The position numbers and the translations under genes were made by a program. Below, piece after piece: positions 1 through 14,608 of a stretch of DNA of 32,725 bases. The notes beneath the pieces were generated by a model. The model made no database searches. It was not told where the DNA came from and saw nothing but the letters and a program-made list of their open reading frames with translations. Source of the stretch: an uncultured Myxococcales bacterium (GTDB lineage: Bacteria; Myxococcota_A; UBA9042); NCBI GenBank assembly GCA_903869075.1, contig CAIPXZ010000503.1, positions 1-32,725 on the forward strand, read 5' to 3'. Position 1 is the first letter of the stretch, and every line of letters begins with the position of its first letter.

Positions 1-164
1 CCCTTGGCAACGGCGCCGAGCGAGTCAACGATCCAGTTGTCGCTGCCGGCGGCAGCGGTCGAGGAAGACGCGGTGGTGACCGAACGGCCCGCCGCGCTGA
101 CGACGGCCGCACCGGCGACCGAAGTGCCCACCCGGGCCCTGAAATCGCGACGAGAGAAAGACAT
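1..164 (-). CDS. N-terminal part of a Tat-exported protein, truncated by the window edge
   Basis: Minus-strand ATG at 164 gives MSFSRRDFRARVGTSVAGAAVVSAAGRSVTTASSSTAAAGSDNWIVDSLGAVAKG..., with a twin-arginine-like SRRDFR motif and a G-rich upstream SD-like CTGGGGGTG. Open to the window edge. Confidence 0.55.
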   Translation of the reverse strand, partial: MSFSRRDFRARVGTSVAGAAVVSAAGRSVTTASSSTAAAGSDNWIVDSLGAVAK

Positions 165-325
165 AGTGACACCCCCAGAGAAAGTCCCAGTCTGCAGTCT
201 AGGGACACCCACCGCACTCTGTCAAACGGTTTTGCGGTTTCTCCGCCAAACTGCCGCGCGACAACGCTTGCAACTGGCCGATCGTCGGCTACGCTGCGGC
301 CGTTGGCCAGGAGTTTGCCCACCGC

Positions 326-1672
326 ATGAGCCCGTTGCCGCCCTCGCCGACCGCCGTCGCGCTTCGCTGGATCGTCTGTCCGTCTGCGCACTTGCAGTCG
401 GCGCCGTGGCTGTTGCAGGCGCGGACGCGGCAGTTCCAGGTCATCGCCAGTCCGTGGTCAGCGTGGCACGACGATCGTGCGGCGATCGCGGCCTGGGCGC
501 AAACCGTCCGCCAGCATCGTCTGGTGGCGGCGCTGCTGGTGCCGCTGCCGGCGATCGGCACCCTGCCGGTGGCGGCGCTGGACGCGGCAGGGCCGCTGTT
601 GCTGATCGTCACGCCGGCGCAGGCCGACGATCTGCAGCGGTGGCCGCAGGCGCTGGCGCTGCTGGCGCAGACCCGCTGGCCGCGGCTGCGGTGGACGACG
701 CTGGGCGTGCCGACGTGCCACGCCGCGGACTGGCAGCCGGATCTGCTGCTGGTGCCACCGCCCGCGCGGCCGCTGCCGTCCGCGTGCGCGGGGTGTGGCG
801 CGGCCTTGCGCTGTGCGGGTCCGCTGCCAGACCAGGCGGTGGCGCCGCTGCCGGAGCCGGTGAGCAACCAGTTTGACCTGACCGATGGCCCGGCGGCGGC
901 CGCGCTGCTGACGATCGCCGGGTCGCCGCCGCGGCCGATGGTCCTGCAGCAGCCGCTGACGCCGGTGGTGACGGCGGCGCTGGCGCGCGGGCAGCTGTAC
1001 CTGGATCGCTCGGACAAGCCGCGGCTGGACGATTTTGCCGCGGATCTGGAGCTGCTGGTGCCGACCGCTGGCGACGCCTGGCAGCCCGCCGGCGCGCAGC
1101 CGTTCGCCGCCGAGGAAGCGCTGCTGCTGGCGCACCTGCGGGCGCTGACGGGCGTCGTCGTGGACGTGGGCGCGGGGCCGATTCGCTACGTGCAAGGCCT
1201 GGCGGCGGCGCAGGCGGCCGGGCAGCTGCGCTACGTCGCGGTGGAGCCCGAGCTGGCGGCGCTGGAGCGGACCGTCACCGTGCTGCCGGACGCGCTGTGC
1301 CTGCAGGGCACGGGCGAGCACCTGCCGCTGGCCAGCCAGAGCGCCGACGCCGTGATGATGCTGCGTTCTTTCAACCACTTGCGTGACGTGCCGCAGGCGC
1401 TGCGCGAGGTCGCGCGCGTGCTCAAGCCCGGCGGCGTGTTCCTGGCGTGCGACAACGTGGCGTTTGGCCTGTGCCGTTCGCCCACGCAGCTGGCGCGGGC
1501 GCACGCGATTCCGCTGACGGAGACGCCGTTTGAGCACTACCGCAACGCCGACGCGCCGGACGCCGCGGCGGCGCTGATCGCCGCTGTTCCCAACGAATTT
1601 CAAGTGGATACGGTGCAACCGGTTGGCCTGGGCACATCCAACCAGTGGTTCCTGCGGGCGACGCGGCGCTAA
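326..1672 (+). CDS. Class I SAM-dependent methyltransferase (C-terminal Methyltransf_11-like domain)
   Basis: VVDVGAGPIRYVQGLA...YVAVEPE...DALCLQGTGEHLPLASQSADAVMMLRSFNHLRDVPQALREVARVLKPGGVFLACDN is a canonical SAM-binding fold signature. Confidence 0.8.
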   Translation: MSPLPPSPTAVALRWIVCPSAHLQSAPWLLQARTRQFQVIASPWSAWHDDRAAIAAWAQTVRQHRLVAALLVPLPAIGTLPVAALDAAGPLLLIVTPAQADDLQRWPQALALLAQTRWPRLRWTTLGVPTCHAADWQPDLLLVPPPARPLPSACAGCGAALRCAGPLPDQAVAPLPEPVSNQFDLTDGPAAAALLTIAGSPPRPMVLQQPLTPVVTAALARGQLYLDRSDKPRLDDFAADLELLVPTAGDAWQPAGAQPFAAEEALLLAHLRALTGVVVDVGAGPIRYVQGLAAAQAAGQLRYVAVEPELAALERTVTVLPDALCLQGTGEHLPLASQSADAVMMLRSFNHLRDVPQALREVARVLKPGGVFLACDNVAFGLCRSPTQLARAHAIPLTETPFEHYRNADAPDAAAALIAAVPNEFQVDTVQPVGLGTSNQWFLRATRR

Positions 1673-1755
1673 ACGACGGCGGCGGCTTGAAGGTGGCGGA
1701 GGGTCACGGTACGCTAACTGGTTTGCGGGCGCTGCGATCGCGCCGGTGCATCGGG

Positions 1756-7626
<5,871 letters not shown>

Positions 7627-7627
7627 G

Positions 7628-8704
7628 ATGCCGAGAGCGGCGCGCAACCATCTGTATTTCCTGCTAGTTCTCGCGGGCTGTAGCGCGCCGACAACGACAA
7701 GCTTGGACGCCGCGGCGGCTGATGACGCGCCCGCGCCGGACGTCAGCCTCGTGGATGCGCCAGCCGAAGTCACGGCGGATGCGGCGGCGGACGCAGCGGC
7801 AGACGTGAGCGCGAGCGGCTGTCTTGCCGGCGCGATGCAGATTCTGGAGGGCGATGCCGTGGTGCCGCAGACGCTGGTGCACCTGACGTGCGATGCCGTC
7901 CACCCCGCCAGCGTGACGCAGTGCACCTGGACGCTGCTGATGCAGCCGCTGGGTTCGGCGGCGCAGGTCCAGCCCGCTGGCAACGTCAACCAGTTTACGC
8001 TGGCGCCGAACGTCGCGGGCACGTACACGCTGTGCCCGACGGCGCACTACTCGGACGGCGCGCAACACTGCGCGCTGGCTTGTGAAACCGTGATCGTGCT
8101 GCCCGACAAGGCCATCCACGCGGAGCTGACGTGGGACACGCCCGGCGCGGCGACGGCGACCGATGCGGATCCGTGCAAATCGGCACAGCCACAGCTGCAT
8201 TTTGCCCATCCGTACGCCGACGACGGCGTGGACGAAGACTGCGACGGCCAGCCGGATCCGTGGTTCGACGCCAAGTACGACTGCTACAGCCAAAACTGCA
8301 GCGCGGGCAAGGTGTTGGACTGGGGCTCGCCGGACCCGAACGTCGACGACAACCCGGACCTGAACGCTTTTGACGGCGGGCCGGACAACCTCGACCTGAT
8401 GCTGCCCGAGGACGGCAAGACCTACCGGCTGGGCGTCGTCAACCCGGCCAGCTGCGGCCCGACGACGGCGACGCTGCGGGTCTACGTGTACGGCGCGCTG
8501 CAGTTTGAGGACACGGACACCTTGCAGCCGCTCGATCTGTGGAACGTCGGCACGGCGGAATGGCCAGACGCCTCATTGGACGGCTGCAACGCCGGCAACC
8601 TCTGCAAGCCCGGCAGCGGCAAGGGCAAGTGCGTCACGCCGTGCTACAAGCCCCCGCCGGGATTGAGCATTCCCGGCGAGTGGACAAGCGCCGTCTGCCC
8701 GTAA
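7628..8704 (+). CDS. Predicted lipoprotein with one MopE-like DExCDGQ motif, function unknown
   Basis: MPRAARNHLYFLLVLAGCSAP lipoprotein signal (LAGC); D/A-rich linker; YADDGVDEDCDGQPDPWFDAKYDCYSQNC. Starts 1 nt after the upstream stop. Confidence 0.6.
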   Translation: MPRAARNHLYFLLVLAGCSAPTTTSLDAAAADDAPAPDVSLVDAPAEVTADAAADAAADVSASGCLAGAMQILEGDAVVPQTLVHLTCDAVHPASVTQCTWTLLMQPLGSAAQVQPAGNVNQFTLAPNVAGTYTLCPTAHYSDGAQHCALACETVIVLPDKAIHAELTWDTPGAATATDADPCKSAQPQLHFAHPYADDGVDEDCDGQPDPWFDAKYDCYSQNCSAGKVLDWGSPDPNVDDNPDLNAFDGGPDNLDLMLPEDGKTYRLGVVNPASCGPTTATLRVYVYGALQFEDTDTLQPLDLWNVGTAEWPDASLDGCNAGNLCKPGSGKGKCVTPCYKPPPGLSIPGEWTSAVCP

Positions 8705-8706
8705 AT

Positions 8707-9645
8707 CTAGCCGCGCGCGGTCACAAGCCCGCGCAGGAAGTGCTCGCCGGCGCGGTAGCTGGATCGCACGAGCGGCCCTGAGGCGCAGTACAAAAAGCCC
8801 AGCGCCATCGCGCGGTCATGCCAGCGTTGGAACGCATCAGGCGTAATGAATTCAACCACTTCCAGATGCCACGGCGACGGCCGCAGGTACTGGCCGAGCG
8901 TCACGGCGTCGACGTCGTGCGCGCGCAGGTCCTGCAGCGCCTGATCAATCTCAGCGTCCGTCTCGGAAAGTCCAAGCATAATCGAGGACTTGGTCACGAC
9001 CTGCGGCCTGTGCCGCTTGGCGAACTGCAGCACCTCCAGGCTCTGCTGATACGTCGCGCGGCGGTCGCGGACGCCCGGCGTGAGGCGCGCGACGGTCTCG
9101 ATGTTGTGGGCAAAAACGTCCGGCGCGCCATCCAGAACCGCTGAAATCTGCTCCTGTTTTCCCTGAAAGTCCGGCGTCAGCACCTCGACCAGCGTCTGCG
9201 GGCTTGCCGCCTTGATCGCCTGGATCGTCGCGGCAAAGTGCGCCGCGCCGCCGTCGTCGAGGTCATCGCGGTTGACGCTGGTCAGCACGACGTAGTCCAG
9301 CGCCATCAACTGCACTTGTTCCGCGGACTTGCGCGGCTCGTCGGCATCCAGCGCCGGCGGCCGCGGGTTGTTCTTGACGGCGCAAAAACGGCAGGCACGC
9401 GTGCAGGCTTCGCCCATGAGCATCAGCGTCGCGGTGCCGGAATTCCAGCACTCGCCGATGTTCGGGCACTGCGCCTCCTCGCACACGGTGTGCAACTTCC
9501 TGTCGCGCAAGCGGATTTTGATGTCTGCGTAGCGACCGCCGCCCGGCAGCGGCGCCTTCAGCCACGGCGGCAGACGCGGCCGCTCGACGCCGCGCTCGCG
9601 GTCGCGCTCACGCAAAAGCGAGGTCTTTTCAGGGGAAATGCGCAC
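8707..9645 (-). CDS. lipA: Lipoyl synthase
   Basis: CEEAQCPNIGECW, GEACTRACRFCAV (radical SAM CxxxCxxC), DYVVLTSVNRDDLDDGGA, LVEVLTPDFQG, VFAHNIETV. GTG start at 9645 preceded by GGAG with 7-nt spacing; the longer ORF start overlaps the neighbouring gene. Confidence 0.95.
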   Translation of the reverse strand: MRISPEKTSLLRERDRERGVERPRLPPWLKAPLPGGGRYADIKIRLRDRKLHTVCEEAQCPNIGECWNSGTATLMLMGEACTRACRFCAVKNNPRPPALDADEPRKSAEQVQLMALDYVVLTSVNRDDLDDGGAAHFAATIQAIKAASPQTLVEVLTPDFQGKQEQISAVLDGAPDVFAHNIETVARLTPGVRDRRATYQQSLEVLQFAKRHRPQVVTKSSIMLGLSETDAEIDQALQDLRAHDVDAVTLGQYLRPSPWHLEVVEFITPDAFQRWHDRAMALGFLYCASGPLVRSSYRAGEHFLRGLVTARG

Positions 9646-9670
9646 GAAAGCTCTCCGCGCGACCCGCAGG

Positions 9671-11431
9671 TCACGGCTTGCAGGCGGCTTGGCCGGCAGA
9701 AGTGGCAAACGGCGCTGAGACAATTTGCGCCGCCGCATCAAAGGTTTCCGTGGCGGCCACTGGCGGTTGGATGCCCTGCAGCCCGCCCGTCAACAGCGCG
9801 CCGACCGGCAGCGGCAGCGCGATCTGCCCAAACCGACCGCCGATCGCCGCCAGCGTGTCCAGCTTAACCGGCGTGACGACGCCCGCCGCCGGGTCAACGA
9901 TCGGCTGCAGCAGCAGAAACCCATTGACAAGACAACCATTTTTGACCTGATCGTCGGTTTGACACTGGCTCGCGGGGTCGTCCGCCGCCTGCAGCTTGCT
10001 CAGGCTCAGCAGCCCGCCCGACAACAGCACGTAGCCGCCGTCCAGCCGCGTCGCCGCGATGCCCAAGCCACCCGGCAGCGCCGCGCCACTGGGGAGCGCC
10101 ACCTTGCTGCACACCGCGGTGCCGTGCGCGCGATCGACGACGACGGTGTAGCTCGGCGTCGCGGTCGCCCAGCCGGTGTTGACCGGGATGCCGCCGGTAA
10201 CCAGGAAGGTCAGCACGTCGCCCTGCTCGGCCAGCACGACCGCGGCGGCACCGATTGTCTGCGCGTTGGGATCGCTGACGATCTGGGCGCCGCTGACCTG
10301 CAACAGCGTGCCGCTGGTGGCGTCCTTGGCGAGGAGCTCACCAAAATTCGCAGCCAGCTTGCTGGGTTGGCCGCCCCACACGACGACGGCGCCGTCGCTA
10401 TAGCTCAGCACGTTGGGCTGAATACGGCCGACCGCCAGATGCAGCGGCGTGCCCTGAACCGGCGCACCAAGCGGCAACGCGACCCGCACGCCACCGCCCA
10501 GCGCCACGCCACCCGCGCCCAGACCGCCGACAAACACCAAGCTGCCGCCCGCCACCGCCGCGCCCGTCAGCGGCATTGTCGCTGCCTCCAGGCCGGTCGT
10601 CGGTACCAGCGTGCTGCCCGCGTTCACGTCCAGCAGCTCGATCAGCGGCGTCGCCCCGCCCGCACCCGGCAGCTCATGCGGCGCGAACAGCGTCAGCGGC
10701 AGGCTCATTGCCGTCTGGTCCAGGTGCGCCGAGCCGCCCGCCACCAGCACGTGTGTCGCGTCCACGGGCAGCACTTGCGGCCAAATCCGCGGCGCTTGGA
10801 GCGACGGCCCCGGCCGCCACTGGCCCAGCCGGTAGTCGTAGAAATCGGTCGCCGCCGACGCTGTCGCCAGCGTGCCGTCCCACTTGTCCGCGCCGCCAAC
10901 GACGATCGCGTCGCCCGATGCCAGCGCCGTGCCACCCGCGAATGCCCGCGGTGTCTGCAGGCCCGTGCCCACGCCATTGCGGCCCATGCAGGCCAGCTTC
11001 CCCGGCGGCGTCATGAACAGCTGGGCGCTCGTCTCTTCGCCCTGTTTGACAACAAAATCGCTGCCTTTGCCGTACCACACGACGCGGTTATCGACGGTGC
11101 AGGCGTAGACCTGTAGCTGCAGCTGGTTGGACACTGGCAAGGTGCCCACGCTCCAGGTGCCGTTGCCGGCGACGTCCGCGGCGCTAATGGTCAGCGTCGC
11201 CGTCTGACCAGTGTCCAGCTCGCGCCATTGCAGCGTCAGGTGGTCAATCGCGTCGGCGCTGCCCGACGGCAAGGTGCCGGTGCCATTCCAGGTCGCGGAG
11301 CAAGCTTGCGTGCCCTCCAGCGCCGCGAACTGGATCGCGATGCCGCTCGATGCCGGCACCGGGGCTGCCGCACAACCCAGCATCATTGCAGGCAAAATCA
11401 GCCAGCTTGCCCGTCGCGTCGCGTTTGCCAC
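9671..11431 (-). CDS. Kelch/galactose-oxidase-like predicted lipoprotein
   Basis: MANATRRASWLILPAMMLGCAAAP lipobox; repeated blade-like segments such as TPRAFAGGTALASGDAIVVGGAD and APRIWPQVLPVDATHVLVAGGSA. Confidence 0.6.
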   Translation of the reverse strand: MANATRRASWLILPAMMLGCAAAPVPASSGIAIQFAALEGTQACSATWNGTGTLPSGSADAIDHLTLQWRELDTGQTATLTISAADVAGNGTWSVGTLPVSNQLQLQVYACTVDNRVVWYGKGSDFVVKQGEETSAQLFMTPPGKLACMGRNGVGTGLQTPRAFAGGTALASGDAIVVGGADKWDGTLATASAATDFYDYRLGQWRPGPSLQAPRIWPQVLPVDATHVLVAGGSAHLDQTAMSLPLTLFAPHELPGAGGATPLIELLDVNAGSTLVPTTGLEAATMPLTGAAVAGGSLVFVGGLGAGGVALGGGVRVALPLGAPVQGTPLHLAVGRIQPNVLSYSDGAVVVWGGQPSKLAANFGELLAKDATSGTLLQVSGAQIVSDPNAQTIGAAAVVLAEQGDVLTFLVTGGIPVNTGWATATPSYTVVVDRAHGTAVCSKVALPSGAALPGGLGIAATRLDGGYVLLSGGLLSLSKLQAADDPASQCQTDDQVKNGCLVNGFLLLQPIVDPAAGVVTPVKLDTLAAIGGRFGQIALPLPVGALLTGGLQGIQPPVAATETFDAAAQIVSAPFATSAGQAACKP

Positions 11432-11606
11432 AGCATGCCTCTGCCGTCCGCGACCGCGCGGACGTCACCGTTGTAACGCCGCTCTGCCCGCGCTGCAAAT
11501 GCCCCGGCGGCCAACGACGGATCGGGAATGCACATTGCGACTCCTGTGCTATGCTGTCATGGCCTGTGGTTGGGCCCATTCACCGCACCTGACGAGCGAT
11601 CTGTTC

Positions 11607-13376
11607 ATGCCACTGCTTTACGCGCTCTTGATGCTCGTGCCGCTCGTGCTGTTTCACGAGTTCGGCCACTTTGTCGTCGCCCGCTGGATGGGCGTGCGCG
11701 TGCTGTCGTTTTCGATCGGCTTTGGCCCTGTCGTCGCTGAATGGCAGCGCAATGGCACGCAATACGCGGTGCGCGCCCTGCCACTCGGCGGCTTCGTGCG
11801 CATGCTCGGCGACGATCCGTCAGCGCCGGCTGATCCGGAAGTGGCCGACGCGCCCGACGCTTTCACCGCCAAGCCGGTGTGGCGGCGCGCGCTGATCGTC
11901 GGCGCCGGGCCGCTGTTCAACTTCATCCTGCCGCTGTTCGTGCTGTTCGGCAGCGCGCTGGCGTTTCGCCAACAGGTCGTGCCGTCGGTGGTGGGCGCCG
12001 TGGTGCCGGGCGGGCCGGCGGCGCTGGCGGGGCTGCGCACCGGCGACCAGATCCGCGCGATCGACGGCGTGGCGGTGGCGACTTTTGACGAGCTCGTCGA
12101 CGCCGTCTCGGCGCGGCCGGGCAAGCTGACCCGGTTTTCCATCACCCGCGCCGACAAGCCGCTGGACGTGATGGTCACACCGATCCGCCAGCGGCAGATG
12201 ATCCCAGAGCTGGGGATGGTGCGCTACGTCGGGCGGATCCAGGTGCTGGCGCAGCCGGAGGCGTCGGTCGTGTCGGTGGCGCCGGGCTCGGCGGCGTGGC
12301 AGGCGGGCGTGCGCAGCGGCGATCGCGTGCGTTCGGTGACGGTCGCTGGCACGACAACGCCGGTGGAGCGGTTTTACGAGCTGGACGAGGCGCTGCGCCA
12401 CGCGCTGACGCAGCAGTTGCCGATTCAGCTGGCGGTCTCGCACCTGCGCTGGCAGACCGAAGTGAGCGGCGAGACGCTGGACAAGGCCGTCGAGCACCCG
12501 CACGACGACGCGGCGACGACGCTGACGCTGCCGAGCGCGGCGGCGAGCGACATGGCCGGGCTGGGGCTGCTGGCCCCGGGGGCGATCGTCGGTTCGGTGG
12601 AGAAAGCGACGCCGGCGGTGACGCAGGCGCACCTGCTGCCGGGCGATGAACTGCTGGCGCTGGACGGCAAGCCGCTGACCTCGCTGATGCAGCTCTACGA
12701 CGAGCTGCGGCGGCCGTTCGACGACGTGCGCGGCAAGCCGGAGAACCGCGGACGTGCGCCGGAGCTGATCGTCGCCGAGGCCAAGCAGGTGCTGAAGCCG
12801 CACACGCTGCACCTGCGCCGGGCGGTGGCCAAGCCGCTGCCGGGTCAGGCGGAATTCGTCGAGCTGGACACACAACTGACTGTGGACATTAGCCTTTCCT
12901 CGGAGCACCGGCCGCGCGCGCAGATCGGCATCGGCCCGGCGACGGACTACGCGGTGGCGCCGCTGATCGCCAACCCGCGGCCGCTGCACTCGGCGCTGAC
13001 GTGGACGGGCGAGAAATTCGTCGAGGGCGCCGAGATGGTGTTTCGCACGCTCGCCGGCCTGTTCAAGGGCGATGTGCCGGTGCGTGAGGTCGGCGGACCG
13101 CTGTTCATTGCGCAAATCGCCAACAAAAGCGCGGAGCTGGGCGCGGAGACTTTCCTCGTGACGATGGCTGGACTGTCGATCAACCTCGGCATCGTCAACC
13201 TGCTGCCGATCCCGCTTGTCGACGGCGGCCACCTGCTGTTCCTGCTGATCGAGGCGATTCGCCGCGGCCCGGTGCAGCTGCGCACGCGGCAAATCGCGGC
13301 GTACATCGGCATGACGTTTCTCGGCCTGCTGTTTTTGGTCGTGATGAAGAACGACATCGAACGGCTGATTCGCTAA
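11607..13376 (+). CDS. rseP: RIP metalloprotease, site-2 protease RseP family
   Basis: Start at ATG 11607 (MPLLYALLMLVPLVLFHEFGHFVVARWMGVRVLSFSIGFGP); HEFGH zinc motif, PDZ-like regions, and C-terminal NLLPIPLVDGGHLLFLLIEAIRRGPV. Confidence 0.9.
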   Translation: MPLLYALLMLVPLVLFHEFGHFVVARWMGVRVLSFSIGFGPVVAEWQRNGTQYAVRALPLGGFVRMLGDDPSAPADPEVADAPDAFTAKPVWRRALIVGAGPLFNFILPLFVLFGSALAFRQQVVPSVVGAVVPGGPAALAGLRTGDQIRAIDGVAVATFDELVDAVSARPGKLTRFSITRADKPLDVMVTPIRQRQMIPELGMVRYVGRIQVLAQPEASVVSVAPGSAAWQAGVRSGDRVRSVTVAGTTTPVERFYELDEALRHALTQQLPIQLAVSHLRWQTEVSGETLDKAVEHPHDDAATTLTLPSAAASDMAGLGLLAPGAIVGSVEKATPAVTQAHLLPGDELLALDGKPLTSLMQLYDELRRPFDDVRGKPENRGRAPELIVAEAKQVLKPHTLHLRRAVAKPLPGQAEFVELDTQLTVDISLSSEHRPRAQIGIGPATDYAVAPLIANPRPLHSALTWTGEKFVEGAEMVFRTLAGLFKGDVPVREVGGPLFIAQIANKSAELGAETFLVTMAGLSINLGIVNLLPIPLVDGGHLLFLLIEAIRRGPVQLRTRQIAAYIGMTFLGLLFLVVMKNDIERLIR

Positions 13377-13379
13377 CCC

Positions 13380-14096
13380 ATGCATTTGCTCGCTATTTCC
13401 ACCTCGACGCCGCACTGGACGGTGTGGCTGCACCGCGGCGATGGCTGGCACCGCGGCGTGGCGGCGGAGGCGGGACGCGGCACGGGCGAGCGCGCGAGCC
13501 TGACGCGGCTGGTCTGGGACCTGTTGGCGGCGGCGGAACTGCAGCCGGCGGAGCTGCAGCGCGTTGTCTGCGACGTCGGTCCGGGCAGCTTTACCGGCCT
13601 GCGGCAAGGCCTGGCGTTGGCGCGGGCGCTGGCGTGGGCGCACGGGATTCCGACGCACGCGGCGGGCTCGCTGGACGCGATGGCCTGGCAAACGCAGCCG
13701 CTGCTGCTGCCGCACGACCGACTCGTTGTGGCGCTGCCGGCGCGGGCGGACGTCGATTTCATCGCCCTGCGCGACGGCCAAACGCTGCACGAACAGGCGC
13801 TGACGGCGGCGGAAGCGCCGGCGTGGTGGCAACACGCGCAACCGACGGTGCTCGCGGTGCCTGCGGCGGATCGCACCCGGGCGCTCGCGCGGCTGGCCCT
13901 GGGCACGGGTGCACGCGTGCTGGAAGTGCAGCCGGAGGCGGAAACGATGGGTCGCTGGAGTCTTTCACAGCCCATTGCAGCGTCAGCCCTGACACCGCGC
14001 TATCTTGCGGTCTCGGAGGCTGAGGTCAACGCCGGCGTTGCGATGCCGGAAGTGACCTTGCTGGCTGAAGATCGCAGCGGTGCGCCGAATCCCTGA
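13380..14096 (+). CDS. tsaB: tRNA threonylcarbamoyladenosine biosynthesis protein TsaB
   Basis: LLAISTSTPHWTVWLH; VVCDVGPGSFTGLRQGLALARALAWAHGIPTHAAGSLDAMA signature. Confidence 0.85.
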   Translation: MHLLAISTSTPHWTVWLHRGDGWHRGVAAEAGRGTGERASLTRLVWDLLAAAELQPAELQRVVCDVGPGSFTGLRQGLALARALAWAHGIPTHAAGSLDAMAWQTQPLLLPHDRLVVALPARADVDFIALRDGQTLHEQALTAAEAPAWWQHAQPTVLAVPAADRTRALARLALGTGARVLEVQPEAETMGRWSLSQPIAASALTPRYLAVSEAEVNAGVAMPEVTLLAEDRSGAPNP

Positions 14097-14106
14097 TCCG
14101 GTGCGC

Positions 14107-14135
14107 TTGTCAGTCGCAGGGTGGATCGGCACAAT
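14107..14135 (+). promoter_or_regulatory. Candidate sigma70-like promoter upstream of the PqqD-led operon
   Basis: TTGTCA (14107-14112), 17-nt spacer, CACAAT (14130-14135), in the tsaB-pqqD intergenic region. Confidence 0.35.
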
Positions 14136-14257
14136 GAACATGGGTCAGTGTCGGCTGCGTAGGCAACTATTTTGCATCAGCCGGCAACACACCCTGGAGG
14201 AGCGCGCTGGCCAGACCGACGTCGGGCCGCCGACGCCGCGCGGAGAGGCAGGACGAG

Positions 14258-14608
14258 ATGATGGCAACCACTGAAATTCGCTATCGACTGCACCCGCAAG
14301 CGGCGCATCGCAAGGTCGCGGGCGAGGTGTTCGTTGTCACCGGCGATCGCGCGTTCCATCGCATGCAAAACGCGACGGCAGTGGACCTTTTTGACGCGCT
14401 GGCGTGTGCCGACGCCGGCGCAACTGCGGAGGAACTGACCGCCCTGTTGCTGCACACCTACGACGTACCGGAGCACGAAGCCCGGGCGGACGTCGCGGCG
14501 TTTCTCGAGACGCTGCTCGCCCGCCAGCTCGCCGTTCCGGCACCCGCATCCGGCTCCCCCGGAAATCCCCCGGCTCCTGCCGCTGGCCAACCCAAGGTGA
14601 CCTCATGA
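14258..14608 (+). CDS. PqqD-like RiPP recognition element (RRE) protein
   Basis: RYRLHPQAAHRKVAGEVFVVTGDRAFHRMQNATAVDLFDALACADAGATAEELTALLLHTYDVPEHEARADVAAFLETLLARQLA matches the PqqD fold pattern (hydrophobic strands followed by DVxxFLxxLxxxxL). SD-like AGGACGAG upstream. Confidence 0.8.
   Translation: MMATTEIRYRLHPQAAHRKVAGEVFVVTGDRAFHRMQNATAVDLFDALACADAGATAEELTALLLHTYDVPEHEARADVAAFLETLLARQLAVPAPASGSPGNPPAPAAGQPKVTS

Noticed and set aside
4-876. 290-aa plus-strand ORF at the left edge
   Set aside because: Overlaps the methyltransferase ORF and the Tat-signal gene; A/G/R-rich frame-shifted composition without a domain.
11820-13841. 673-aa minus-strand ORF across rseP/tsaB
   Set aside because: R/Q/H-rich antisense frame; rseP and tsaB signatures on the + strand are decisive.
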